Of a stretch of DNA of 64,000 bases, positions 37,801-45,493 are shown piece after piece. Location of the stretch: contig CAZIDP010000020.1 in the NCBI GenBank assembly GCA_964537975.1, positions 1 through 64,000 on the forward strand, in the 5' to 3' direction. The first letter of the stretch is position 1. Each line of letters opens with the position of its first letter. The notes under the pieces are model-generated. The model did not search any database. It saw only the letters and a program-made list of their open reading frames with translations, and had not been told where the DNA came from. Made by a program: the position numbers and the translations under genes. This stretch comes from SCBR16-9 sp964537975 (GTDB lineage: Bacteria > Hydrogenedentota > Hydrogenedentia > Hydrogenedentales > SCBR16-9).

Positions 37801-38161
37801 TGACGTACTGCCAACACTGGATTCTGGCTGCCAACTGGATATTCAGTTTATTGCCGGTGCTGGAGCAGGCGCTTCAGCCTTTCTGGAAATCCTGCGGGAA
37901 GGCGTTGTCCTGCCAGGATTAAGTATGGTAATCCCCTTACCGGTGGAGCAACAACATCATCGCGTGTATTTTCGTACACAAGTCCCAGTCGATGACATTA
38001 CGGTTCGATTGCGTTTTGATGGTGACCAGATTGATTTTGATGACACCAGTTTTGAAGTATATTTACAGGAGGAGCAGACTGTAAAACTGGCACTGAATCG
38101 ACTGGAAGGCATTCGTCATCAGGGAGGTGTTACCTTTGATATCTTGCCGGAAACAGAATAA
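34859..38161 (+). CDS. very large lipoprotein, possible clan-A-like hydrolase
   Basis: Lipoprotein of 1100 residues: four consecutive cysteines in the leader (WLCCCCLIFLAGC), lipobox with Cys25. Not recognised as a known family. The first 480 residues are beta-rich (DGCRFIITLNEEIIFDE, DIRFAVDPRENN), like a jelly-roll sugar-binding domain plus a propeller-like part. Residues about 500-900 contain barrel-like strands and helices (IVVVEPNHEHEIAVDAEG, EWIAYQRYVVNRRLAQTF, VLGEYQALHPDND, YAVHCMTWPESYDNG) reminiscent of GH42-like clan A hydrolases, with the Glu of EPNHEHE and of LGEYQ as possible catalytic acids. The C-terminal 150 residues are again beta-rich. Start 34859 is preceded by AGGGA and gives the signal sequence; the longer frame (34832) does not. 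Third gene of the operon after the DUF4038-type gene. Confidence 0.6.
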   Translation: MNLHLCKKILKTWLCCCCLIFLAGCNNEMVQNDIASSLAHDYSHDRENIDAMRWFTAYDFADRIQDADRINARHAVAQTNSANNTPRSAIFQHPDLPDEPISTLQFQQIELPVPEHGEHLLFHGYIAISDHINLAEMQPFDGCRFIITLNEEIIFDEVHTDQVWREWYFELDDYAGQAIDIRFAVDPRENNVADWALWGRPRILIEGREASMRSGPQIELLKTDNLMTTPMQERVLEQHLMPYGSLTVALMDRHLDMPALLRDSADAAGPAPVPLPPRLVVGEGPSPQNHTLIRVLNHHHIAEYQFLAYSPEVRGGVQVHAISLPNRVQGILAAPLLDADTREIRIFDTKGIPIRHFTPEDMVLPPYEIVVGQFLDDVSEDIIVLASRHVPPNAVHTQLHFYTSEGVLLKTEAVNIPEPTPTSTQLRLGKSSGEVNDTYQVQFLSDLPSVPSLEDPYYVGERWHDNAFDKVSPWVTKEDEARSLVTVWSSAPSGNDSILDLGARENRFYYQYHHWEQHPEEIPEDGEHIKYSLFAHIRTDISSPGWSTAGLERDVDESTTWVNDDFLAAARERVGRYHADPPTFWELCFTHRQGYGGFDPWAAYVDPETGMHRYSMLTRNNNPATYHEFDFSHFHASTYAFEIPELENLYILPLRAYLRELANVFKENPEHIVVVEPNHEHEIAVDAEGTNGDYNPRMISGFFDYLRHQYGLEADQLAERLGYTSGDFFDAPRNWERGDWDAYNEQNLFYNEWIAYQRYVVNRRLAQTFREALLAGFPPELIKSHQIPDTYAIGNLDAFSTVISRYTPIDYAKNVGVGYGFTRYSVWYEDRHNVMQGAHSSGFDQVVLGEYQALHPDNDVAYNQLRYIFDHGGYAVHCMTWPESYDNGFNASMEHALRRLVVEDPRNPNQTGGVGQIKPFISDTDRYNIAQIGTGHHHTGLLKSLNADGTWEGSVYVVPFHAHVAISTIAMHETDPNAYMSDVLPTLDSGCQLDIQFIAGAGAGASAFLEILREGVVLPGLSMVIPLPVEQQHHRVYFRTQVPVDDITVRLRFDGDQIDFDDTSFEVYLQEEQTVKLALNRLEGIRHQGGVTFDILPETE

Positions 38162-38417
38162 AACAATTTAAATTAATCATGAGTCCAGCAACTGGAAATA
38201 AGTTGGATTGTATTTGCCGTTAAATACATCAATGGATAAGAAGTCATTTTAAGCTGTTTGAGTTTGTCAAAAACGAATTATTGCAATTTTTATCCATTCT
38301 CCATATAAATTACTTAAACTTTGTATGGATTATCGTGTATCATTAATACAAGAGGAATTCCGGCATGTACATTAACCTACAACCACGGATATATCTGAAT
38401 ATCCCCTGAAAAAGGCA

Positions 38418-41339
38418 ATGGAAAACGAATTAACATCGAATCCGCTCAGTCTGGCATTTGTCGAGTCACTCTACGAAAGTTATCTTCAAAACCCCGGTAA
38501 TGTTGATGAAGCATGGCAGAAGTATTTTGCGTCACAACTCCTGGACAGTCCCCCAACAAGGGAAGAAGCCTCCAGTGCATTTCGATTGGGGCCATCGTTC
38601 AAGCCCAGACCGCTCTTTGGTACTGGTGGCAATGGGTATCATGTAAATGGCAATGGAACCACGTTAGCCATGGAACCCGGTGCAGAAGCAGCATCACTAC
38701 AACACAAAGTAGATCTGCTGATACGCAATTACCGGGTACGGGGACATCGGCGTGCCAGAATTGATCCGCTTGGACGTAAAAAGCTGGTGATGCGCGAATT
38801 GACTCCCGAGTATTATGGTCTTACCGACGCCCACATGGACTTGCCTTTTGCTACTGAATTTCTTGCTGGAGGTGGCACACCTGCATTGAAAGAAATAATA
38901 CATAGCGCGCAACAAACGTATTGCCGCTATATCGGCTGTCAATTCATGCATATCGACAGCATAGCTGTGCGTGAATGGTTGCAGAGCCGTATGGAGCGAT
39001 CTGAGAACAGACTCAAGCTTACACGCAAAGAGCAAATTCGGATACTCACTCGTCTGACCGATGCCGTCATGCTGGAAGAATTTATACAGAAAAAATTTGT
39101 CGGTGCCAAGAGTTTTTCACTGGAAGGAGCCGAGACTTTAATTCCCCTGCTGGACTTCGCCATAGAACGTGCCGGAGAGCATGGCGTCGAAGAAGTGATT
39201 ATTGGTATGCCGCATCGTGGTCGTCTTAATGTCTTGGCCAATATAATGGGCAAGAACCCACGCGACATCTTCCAGGAATTTCAAGACAATGTGCCAGAAT
39301 TGAATGTGGGAAGAGGTGATGTTAAGTATCACTTGGGTTATCATTCCAATTGGATTACGGAAACAGGCAAAAAAGTACATCTGGCCTTAACATTCAATCC
39401 GAGTCATCTGGAGTATGTAAACAGTGTGGCGCTGGGACGTATGCGCGCTAAAAATGACCGTGATGAGGATCCCCGTGGTGACAAGGGACTGGTATTGCTC
39501 ATTCATGGTGATGCAGCATTTGCCGGGGAAGGTATCGTTCAAGAGACGCTTAATTTGAGTCAGTTGGAAGCTTACAGTACCGGTGGTACCATCCATGTGA
39601 TTGTAAACAATCAAATTGGATTTACGACAACGCCCAATCAAGCCCGTTCAACCACCTATGCTTCTGACGTTGCCCGTATGTTGCAAAGCCCCATTTTCCA
39701 TGTTAACGGGGAAGACCCCGAGTCAGTTGCGCAAGTTGTTGGTCTGGCAATCGCGTTTCGCACAGAATATCGTCGTGATGTCGTCATAGATATGTACTGC
39801 TTTCGCCGCCGTGGCCACAATGAAGGCGATGAACCCAACTTTACCCAGCCCCTGATGTACCAGAAAATTGGAGAACGTGAATCGGTACGCGAGACCTACC
39901 TGCGTCGTCTGTTGCGTTTGGGCGGTATCATGGAACAAGAGGCGGAACTGATCGAGGAAAAGCGCAGAAAGCACCTGGACGATGAATTGAGTGCAGCCCG
40001 CAGCCAATCGCGACGTATAGAGTATAAGATAGATTCTGTGCCAAAAAGTAAGATGGCAGGTCCGGTAGAAGATGCGGAACGTCCACAGAATGTACTCCGT
40101 GGAATGTGGAGCTTGTATATAGGTGGACCAGAAATTTATGCGCCGGAGGTGGAGACCAAGGTAAGTTTAAAACGAATAAAGGCCTTGTTAAGCAAACTTA
40201 CTCAGCTTCCTGAAGGGTATAAAGTACATCCAAAGCTACAGCGTGTTCTGGAGCAACGTCAAGCAATGGCGGAAGGTGAACGTCCATTGGACTGGGCAGC
40301 AGGCGAAGCACTTGCGCTTGCCTCACTTGCGACAGAAGGAGTCCGAATACGTCTTACTGGACAAGATTCCGAACGTGGAACCTTCAGCCATCGGCATTCT
40401 GTTCTGCATGATCAGGAAACAGGTGAGTTGTTCCGGCCATTTCAAAAATTGGATCCGGAACAGGCCCCGGTGGAAATACATAACAGCCCCTTGTCCGAAG
40501 CAAGTGTACTGGGATTTGAATATGGTTACAGTGTTGGTTGTCCCGATGGCCTTATCCTGTGGGAAGCCCAGTTTGGCGACTTTGTAAATGTAGCCCAAGT
40601 CATTATCGATCAATTTATCTCTACAGCAGAAGACAAATGGCGCCGTTTAAGCGGGCTGACGATGTTACTGCCCCACGGACTTGAAGGAACAGGACCTGAG
40701 CATGCCAGTGCGAGGTTGGAACGATTCCTCCAATTGGCGGCTGAAGACAATATTCAAATTGCCTATCCGACAACGCCCGCACAGATTTTTCATCTGCTCC
40801 GGCGGCAGGTATTACGGCCCTGGAGGAAACCGCTGGTGGTGATGTCACCCAAAAGCATGCTGCGCAATACTCGCGCCGTATCAGACCTGGAAGAGCTGTC
40901 AGAAGGCAAATTTCACCGAATAATTCCTGACAATGAAATTGATCCGGAATCAACCAAACGGATTATTCTTTGTACCGGAAAAATTTATTATGATTTAATC
41001 CAGCGTCGTGAAGAGCTTGAACGGACCGATGTGGCTATCATACGGATTGAACAACTTTACCCGCTCGAAAATAAGTTGGTAAGTAGCGTATTGGCATCTT
41101 ACACTGACGGGACACCGGTTTTTTGGGTACAAGAAGAACCCGAAAATATGGGCTCCTGGCGTTATATGTTGTCTAAATTCAGAGACCACATCGATCATCG
41201 ATTGCCATTCTCGGGTATATACCGACCACCATCAGCCAGTCCTGCTACCGGATCGGCATCCAGCCATCGTCTGGAACATATCCAACTCATGGCAGAAGCA
41301 TTTGGTCTGGCAGTGAGTGTACGCCGTCCTGTAGCCTGA
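38418..41339 (+). CDS. sucA: 2-oxoglutarate dehydrogenase E1 component
   Basis: Thiamine-diphosphate-dependent E1 subunit that decarboxylates 2-oxoglutarate and acylates the lipoyl arm of E2 (TCA cycle). The 973 residues have the usual size. Features: N-terminal E2-binding peptide (LAFVESLYESYLQNPGNVDE), IGMPHRGRLNVLAN, the ThDP-binding HGDAAFAGEGIVQET to NNQIGFTT segment, VIDMYCFRRRGHNEGDEP, and in the second half DSERGTFSHRHSVLHD, GYSVGCPDGLILWEAQFGDF and the C-terminal EHIQLMAEAFG. The start is preceded by AAAGG. First gene of a three-gene operon with sucB 140 bases on and lpdA. Unambiguous. Confidence 0.97.
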   Translation: MENELTSNPLSLAFVESLYESYLQNPGNVDEAWQKYFASQLLDSPPTREEASSAFRLGPSFKPRPLFGTGGNGYHVNGNGTTLAMEPGAEAASLQHKVDLLIRNYRVRGHRRARIDPLGRKKLVMRELTPEYYGLTDAHMDLPFATEFLAGGGTPALKEIIHSAQQTYCRYIGCQFMHIDSIAVREWLQSRMERSENRLKLTRKEQIRILTRLTDAVMLEEFIQKKFVGAKSFSLEGAETLIPLLDFAIERAGEHGVEEVIIGMPHRGRLNVLANIMGKNPRDIFQEFQDNVPELNVGRGDVKYHLGYHSNWITETGKKVHLALTFNPSHLEYVNSVALGRMRAKNDRDEDPRGDKGLVLLIHGDAAFAGEGIVQETLNLSQLEAYSTGGTIHVIVNNQIGFTTTPNQARSTTYASDVARMLQSPIFHVNGEDPESVAQVVGLAIAFRTEYRRDVVIDMYCFRRRGHNEGDEPNFTQPLMYQKIGERESVRETYLRRLLRLGGIMEQEAELIEEKRRKHLDDELSAARSQSRRIEYKIDSVPKSKMAGPVEDAERPQNVLRGMWSLYIGGPEIYAPEVETKVSLKRIKALLSKLTQLPEGYKVHPKLQRVLEQRQAMAEGERPLDWAAGEALALASLATEGVRIRLTGQDSERGTFSHRHSVLHDQETGELFRPFQKLDPEQAPVEIHNSPLSEASVLGFEYGYSVGCPDGLILWEAQFGDFVNVAQVIIDQFISTAEDKWRRLSGLTMLLPHGLEGTGPEHASARLERFLQLAAEDNIQIAYPTTPAQIFHLLRRQVLRPWRKPLVVMSPKSMLRNTRAVSDLEELSEGKFHRIIPDNEIDPESTKRIILCTGKIYYDLIQRREELERTDVAIIRIEQLYPLENKLVSSVLASYTDGTPVFWVQEEPENMGSWRYMLSKFRDHIDHRLPFSGIYRPPSASPATGSASSHRLEHIQLMAEAFGLAVSVRRPVA

Positions 41340-41479
41340 TCCAATATTATGATATGGTATTACGCGTTGATTTGGGAATCCTTGTTCTTATAGATAATTT
41401 CTGTCAGAATTAATATATAGTGCGTGTTTATTGTGTGCCTGCTACCTCTACCCTTGCATTAAAAGGAGCTGAAAAAACC

Positions 41480-42736
41480 ATGGCCTTTGACTTAAAGGTG
41501 CCGTCTGTCGGTGAATCAATAACTGAAGTACAAATTGGGAAATGGTTGGTAAAGAAAGGCGACTTTGTGCGCCGGGATGAGCCGGTGGTTGAGATCGAAT
41601 CAGAAAAAGCGACCATGGAAGTGCCAGCACCAGTTACGGGAATTCTATCAGCGATTTTAAAAGAAACTGGTGACACTGCCACCATTGATGAAGTTATTGG
41701 CCATATGGAGGAAAAGGATGCACCTGCATCCAGTGACAGTTCAGGTAAAGGTAAAGCGGAAAAAATCGAGCAAAAGGAAACTTCCAAACCTGCACGTGCC
41801 CTGGATGCCGACACAGACTTGGAGCCAGAAGTCTCACAAGAAACCCGTCCCACAACTCGGGTAATGCCCGCGGCCCAGCGCGCGTTGGCAGATAAGGGGT
41901 TAGAGGCCCGGGATGTAGAAGCCACCGGTCCGGGAGGCAGGTTATTAAAAGAGGATGTGATGCGTCATGGCAGCAGCATGGTATCTGCTCAAATGCCTGA
42001 ACCAGAAGAGCTGGATGCCAAGACATTGGCTGGTTACCGTGAAGAAGAAGTGGTACCAATGAGTCCCATGCGTCGAACGATAGCCAATCATCTGGTGTCT
42101 GCACAACAAAATGCGGCATTACTCACAACATTCAACGAAGTGGATATGTCCGGTTCAATGGCACTTCGTAAACAGCTTCAAGATGATTTTGTAAAAAAAT
42201 ATGGCATCAAGCTGGGTTTCATGTCATTTTTTATCAAAGCAAGTGTTGAAGCATTGAAGCTTGTACCCGAGCTGAATGCAGAAATACGAGACAATAGTAT
42301 TGCGTATCGAAATTATTATGATATCGGGTTTGCTGTAGGAACGGAGAAAGGACTGGTAGTTCCAGTGCTGCGAAACGCAGAGGCCATGAGTTACGCCGAA
42401 ATTGAATTGGCAATATCCGAGTTCGCCCAAAAAGCCCGGCAGAATAAAATTAGCATGGAAGACCTTAAAGGTGGTACCTTTACTATCAGCAATGGCGGAG
42501 TATATGGTTCATTACTGTCTACACCGATCGTAAATACACCACAGAGTGGCATATTGGGGATGCATGCCATACAGGATCGCCCTGTAGCTGTGGATGGGCA
42601 GGTTGTTATACGTCCAATGATGTATATTGCATTGACGTATGATCACCGCATTGTCGATGGAAAAGGCGCAGTCACCTTCCTTAAGCGAATCAAGGATTGT
42701 GTCGAGAACCCCATGCGGATACTTCTGGAAGTTTAG
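41480..42736 (+). CDS. sucB: 2-oxoglutarate dehydrogenase E2 (dihydrolipoyl succinyltransferase)
   Basis: Transfers succinyl groups from the lipoyl arm to CoA. Domain order in 418 residues: lipoyl domain 1-75 with the lipoylated Lys43 in ESEKATMEV, a Pro/Ala/Glu-rich linker, the peripheral E1/E3-binding domain (MPAAQRALADKGLEARDV, TGPGGRLLKEDV), and the catalytic domain with YDHRIVDGKGAVTFL containing the His and Asp of the acyltransferase. The longest frame starts at 41420 (GTG), but ATG 41480 has AAGGAGCTG 8 bases upstream and gives the canonical N-terminus MAFDLKVPSVGESITE. Same operon as sucA and lpdA. Confidence 0.97.
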   Translation: MAFDLKVPSVGESITEVQIGKWLVKKGDFVRRDEPVVEIESEKATMEVPAPVTGILSAILKETGDTATIDEVIGHMEEKDAPASSDSSGKGKAEKIEQKETSKPARALDADTDLEPEVSQETRPTTRVMPAAQRALADKGLEARDVEATGPGGRLLKEDVMRHGSSMVSAQMPEPEELDAKTLAGYREEEVVPMSPMRRTIANHLVSAQQNAALLTTFNEVDMSGSMALRKQLQDDFVKKYGIKLGFMSFFIKASVEALKLVPELNAEIRDNSIAYRNYYDIGFAVGTEKGLVVPVLRNAEAMSYAEIELAISEFAQKARQNKISMEDLKGGTFTISNGGVYGSLLSTPIVNTPQSGILGMHAIQDRPVAVDGQVVIRPMMYIALTYDHRIVDGKGAVTFLKRIKDCVENPMRILLEV

Positions 42737-42812
42737 CGGCTTTCACAACGCTCCCCTGATATTTTTATTCACTATAACAATTGATTTTTTACTTGAAAGA
42801 GGAAATGTGTCG

Positions 42813-44192
42813 ATGAACGAGCATGATCTGGTTGTCATAGGCGCCGGTCCGGGTGGCTATGTGGCAGCCATACGGGCGGCCCAATTGGGGTTGAACACGG
42901 CAATAGTTGAAAAAGTACCGGAACTTGGGGGTACCTGTCTCCGTGTAGGGTGTATTCCCAGCAAGGCACTTCTGGACAGCAGCGAAAAATATGCTGCAAT
43001 CAAACATGACTACGCCAAAATAGGTATTAAAGCAAGTGCAGAGCTTGATTTGCCCACCATGCTCAAGAACAAAGATAACATTGTTAAAAGTCTTACTGGT
43101 GGTATCGGTCAACTCATGAAGAAAAACAAGATCACGCGTTATGAGGGTCATGGACGTCTTGATGGAGCTGGAAAAGTTGTCGTTGAAGGTAAAGATCCGG
43201 TTGAGATCAAGGCAAAGCATATCATCCTTGCGACTGGCAGTTATCCCACCACATTTCCAGGTATGGAATTTGATGGCGACCGCATAGGTTCCAGCACCGA
43301 AGCCCTCAGTTATCCGGAGGTACCAAAGCATCTGGTAATTATTGGAGCAGGTGTTATTGGTCTGGAGCTCGGTTCTGTCTGGTCTCGATTGGGTGCGAAG
43401 GTTACCGTCTTGGAATACATGGACCATATCCTGCCTGGTATGGACCGTGAGTTGACCGACGAAGCGTTAAAGATTCTTAAAAAACAGGGGTTGGTATTTC
43501 ATCTGGGTACCCGGGTCAAAAGCGCCAAAGCCAATGGAAAAGAATGCGTAGTTGAAGCGGAAGGTATGGAACCGATTAAATGCGATCGGGTTCTTGTTTC
43601 TGTTGGTCGAAAACCATACACTGAGAATCTGGGACTTGATACTGTCGGTATTAAAACAGATAAAGTAGGTCGTATCGAAGTTAATTCACATTTTAAAACA
43701 GCCGCGGAAGGTGTTTATGCCATTGGTGATGTAATTGTTGGCCCGATGTTGGCCCACAAGGCAGAAGATGAGGGAATGGCCTGCGTTGAGCGGATTGTGA
43801 CCGGGTATGGACATGTAAATTACAACGCTATCCCCGGAATTGTCTACACCGATCCAGAAATTGCGACTGTAGGAAAAACAGAAGAACAATTGCAGGAAGA
43901 AGGCACCCCGTACCGTAAAGGCAACTTCCCATACATAGCCAATGGACGCGCTAAGGCTATTGGCGCTACGGAAGGTTGGGTAAAGATTCTTGCCCATGAA
44001 AAGACCGATCGCATACTTGGCGCGCATATGATTGGGAAACATGCTGGTGATTTAATTGCGGAAATCGCCGTAGGTATCGAGTTCGGCGCCAGTAGCGAAG
44101 ACATTGCACGCTCCTGCCATGCGCATCCCACCCTGGCAGAAGTCGTAAAAGAAGCAGCACTAGCAGTCGACAAACGCATGATACATTTTTAG
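42813..44192 (+). CDS. lpdA: dihydrolipoyl dehydrogenase (E3)
   Basis: FAD-dependent enzyme that reoxidises the lipoyl arm of the 2-oxoglutarate (and pyruvate) dehydrogenase complexes with NAD. 459 residues. FAD site VVIGAGPGGYVAAIRAAQLG, the redox-active disulfide in GGTCLRVGCIPSKALL, the NAD site VIIGAGVIGLELGSVW, the second FAD contact VYAIGDV, and the C-terminal active-site SCHAHPTLAEVV with the catalytic His-Glu. The frame extends upstream to 42639 inside the end of sucB, but ATG 42813 is the natural N-terminus (MNEHDLVVIGAG), with AGAGGA about 9 bases before; GTG 42807 is also possible. Last gene of the sucAB-lpdA operon. Confidence 0.96.
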   Translation: MNEHDLVVIGAGPGGYVAAIRAAQLGLNTAIVEKVPELGGTCLRVGCIPSKALLDSSEKYAAIKHDYAKIGIKASAELDLPTMLKNKDNIVKSLTGGIGQLMKKNKITRYEGHGRLDGAGKVVVEGKDPVEIKAKHIILATGSYPTTFPGMEFDGDRIGSSTEALSYPEVPKHLVIIGAGVIGLELGSVWSRLGAKVTVLEYMDHILPGMDRELTDEALKILKKQGLVFHLGTRVKSAKANGKECVVEAEGMEPIKCDRVLVSVGRKPYTENLGLDTVGIKTDKVGRIEVNSHFKTAAEGVYAIGDVIVGPMLAHKAEDEGMACVERIVTGYGHVNYNAIPGIVYTDPEIATVGKTEEQLQEEGTPYRKGNFPYIANGRAKAIGATEGWVKILAHEKTDRILGAHMIGKHAGDLIAEIAVGIEFGASSEDIARSCHAHPTLAEVVKEAALAVDKRMIHF

Positions 44193-44201
44193 CATATAAA
44201 A

Positions 44202-44224
44202 GCATTGCAGAATGATTGCAATGC
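44202..44224 (+). other. perfect stem-loop after lpdA
   Basis: GCATTGCA (44202-44209) pairs with TGCAATGC (44217-44224) around a 7-base loop, 10 bases after the lpdA stop. It has no T-run, so it is not a classical terminator; it may protect the 3' end of the operon mRNA. Confidence 0.5.
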
Positions 44225-44291
44225 CGGGTATCAATATTGAAGATGTTACCCAGACAATCCATTAATCAATTACTACTTGTACTTGAATAAT

Positions 44292-44343
44292 CAGGGCGGA
44301 ATCACCGGGCGATATAAACGCTTTGTGAAAACCGCCCTGTTTT
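44292..44343 (+). terminator. rho-independent terminator of sucAB-lpdA
   Basis: CAGGGCGG (44292-44299) pairs perfectly with CCGCCCTG (44332-44339), with inner TCAC/GTGA and GCG/CGC pairings, followed by TTTT at 44340-44343. It lies 100 bases after lpdA and before the SnoaL-like gene. Confidence 0.75.
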
Positions 44344-44414
44344 ACTATGGAATAAAAAAAAATTCCAATGCCCAAGAACGATAACCAGATGACATCACCG
44401 AAGGAGTTATAATC

Positions 44415-44852
44415 ATGCCAACTCGCTCGGAACGTATCCGGGAAGCCTTTAACAATTTGCGGGCAGAATCGATGGAGATACTCGATAGTTTTTATAGCCC
44501 CGAAGTTGTATTTCAGGACCCGCTGGGACGCATTGAAGGATTGTCGGCATTAAAGCAATACTATGCACACATGTACGAGAATGTTCTCAGCATTCGTTTT
44601 GACGCTACAGATGAGCTTGTTCAGGGAGATAAGCATGTACTTATCTGGAGTATGTACCTGCGTGCGCGGAGCTTGAACAAGGGCAACGAAGTGGTACTGG
44701 ATGGTAATTCTGTACTTCACTTTGATGCCGACGATCTTGTGCGTTTTCACCGCGATTATTTTGACATGGGTGCATTTATTTATGTTCATATTCCGATAGT
44801 CGGGTATGTAATTCGCAAGATTAATGCCCGTCTGGAATTACCAAAAATTTGA
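44415..44852 (+). CDS. SnoaL/NTF2-like protein
   Basis: 145-residue single-domain protein with the SnoaL-like (NTF2) cone fold: an N-terminal helix (RIREAFNNLRAESMEILDSFYSP), FQDPLGRIEGLSALKQYYAHM, then strands (VLIWSMYLRARSL, DGNSVLHFDADDLV) and FHRDYFDMGAF, the family's closing segment. The fold is shared by enzymes and ligand-binding proteins, so no function is assigned. Start supported by AAGGAG 8 bases upstream. It follows a terminator and precedes two tRNA genes. Confidence 0.8.
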   Translation: MPTRSERIREAFNNLRAESMEILDSFYSPEVVFQDPLGRIEGLSALKQYYAHMYENVLSIRFDATDELVQGDKHVLIWSMYLRARSLNKGNEVVLDGNSVLHFDADDLVRFHRDYFDMGAFIYVHIPIVGYVIRKINARLELPKI

Positions 44853-44904
44853 CTGTCTAAAACGTTATAAGGTACCCTATTCCATTGTAAGAATTGATTT
44901 TTAT

Positions 44905-44980
44905 TGCCGGATAGTCTAATTGGTAGGGCACCTGATTCTGGTTCAGGCTTGTCTAGGTTCGAGTCCTAGTCCGGCAACCA
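44905..44980 (+). tRNA. tRNA-Gln (anticodon CTG)
   Basis: 76 bases including an encoded CCA. Acceptor TGCCGGA pairs with TCCGGCA; anticodon stem CCTGA/TCAGG encloses loop TTCTGGT, anticodon CTG reading CAG glutamine codons. T-arm GGTTCGAGTCC is normal. Confidence 0.93.
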
Positions 44981-45013
44981 GATTTTTTCTAAACCAAGCC
45001 AACCGCACATGCG

Positions 45014-45088
45014 GCCCGTTCATCTAGGGGTCTAGGATGCAGGATTCTCAGTCCTGTCACAGGGGTTCGAATCCCCTACGGGCTACCA
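45014..45088 (+). tRNA. tRNA-Glu (anticodon CTC)
   Basis: 75 bases including encoded CCA, 33 bases after the tRNA-Gln gene. Acceptor GCCCGTT pairs with ACGGGC (with one G-T type pair); anticodon stem CAGGA/TCCTG encloses TTCTCAG, anticodon CTC reading GAG. The T-arm AGGGGTTCGAATCCCCT is canonical. Confidence 0.93.
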
Positions 45089-45263
45089 GGTTGGATTTTT
45101 TTATCTGACGCAATGGAGTATTGTGTGCGTTTTGTTCATACAGAAAAGCATACTACCCATGCTATTCTCTTCTAGAAGCAGACGATTATGCTCAGGTAAA
45201 AAGTATTAAAAAATATTTAAGCGTATCGAACAACTGAATGTGTCTTGACTTGGTATGTAACAA

Positions 45264-45280
45264 CGGTTTTCATAAAACCG
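45264..45280 (+). promoter_or_regulatory. hairpin in the leader of the small gene
   Basis: CGGTTTT-cat-AAAACCG forms a 7-bp stem with a tight 3-base loop, ending 15 bases before the small gene's start and just before its Shine-Dalgarno (AAGGA). It could control translation. TTGACT lies about 20 bases upstream. Confidence 0.35.
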
Positions 45281-45294
45281 GATAAGGATTTATA

Positions 45295-45435
45295 ATGGAT
45301 AAAGGTTTACGTGAAGTTATGGAAGTAGCAAATGAATGGTTTCAAGTAGTTTTTTCTGCGGGTAGTATTTTAATTGGTGCCGTTGTTGACACTGTGTTGT
45401 TACCAATTCGTTTGTTGCTGGCTTTGCTGTCTTAA
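45295..45435 (+). CDS. 46-residue small membrane protein
   Basis: Short gene in a 400-base interval between tRNA-Glu and the ceramidase-like gene. The product has a charged N-terminal half (MDKGLREVMEVANEWFQVV) and a hydrophobic C-terminal half (SILIGAVVDTVLLPIRLLLA), most likely one membrane helix. AAGGA sits 8 bases before the ATG. The DTVLLP segment recalls the conserved DTLLLP of YceK-type inner-membrane lipoproteins, but the protein is much shorter and lacks a lipobox, so this may be chance. Function unknown. Confidence 0.55.
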   Translation: MDKGLREVMEVANEWFQVVFSAGSILIGAVVDTVLLPIRLLLALLS

Positions 45436-45493
45436 ATCCTTTGTGTTGATGCAGCACTGTAAGCTTTTTCTCATCCAGAGTTTCGCTATTCGA

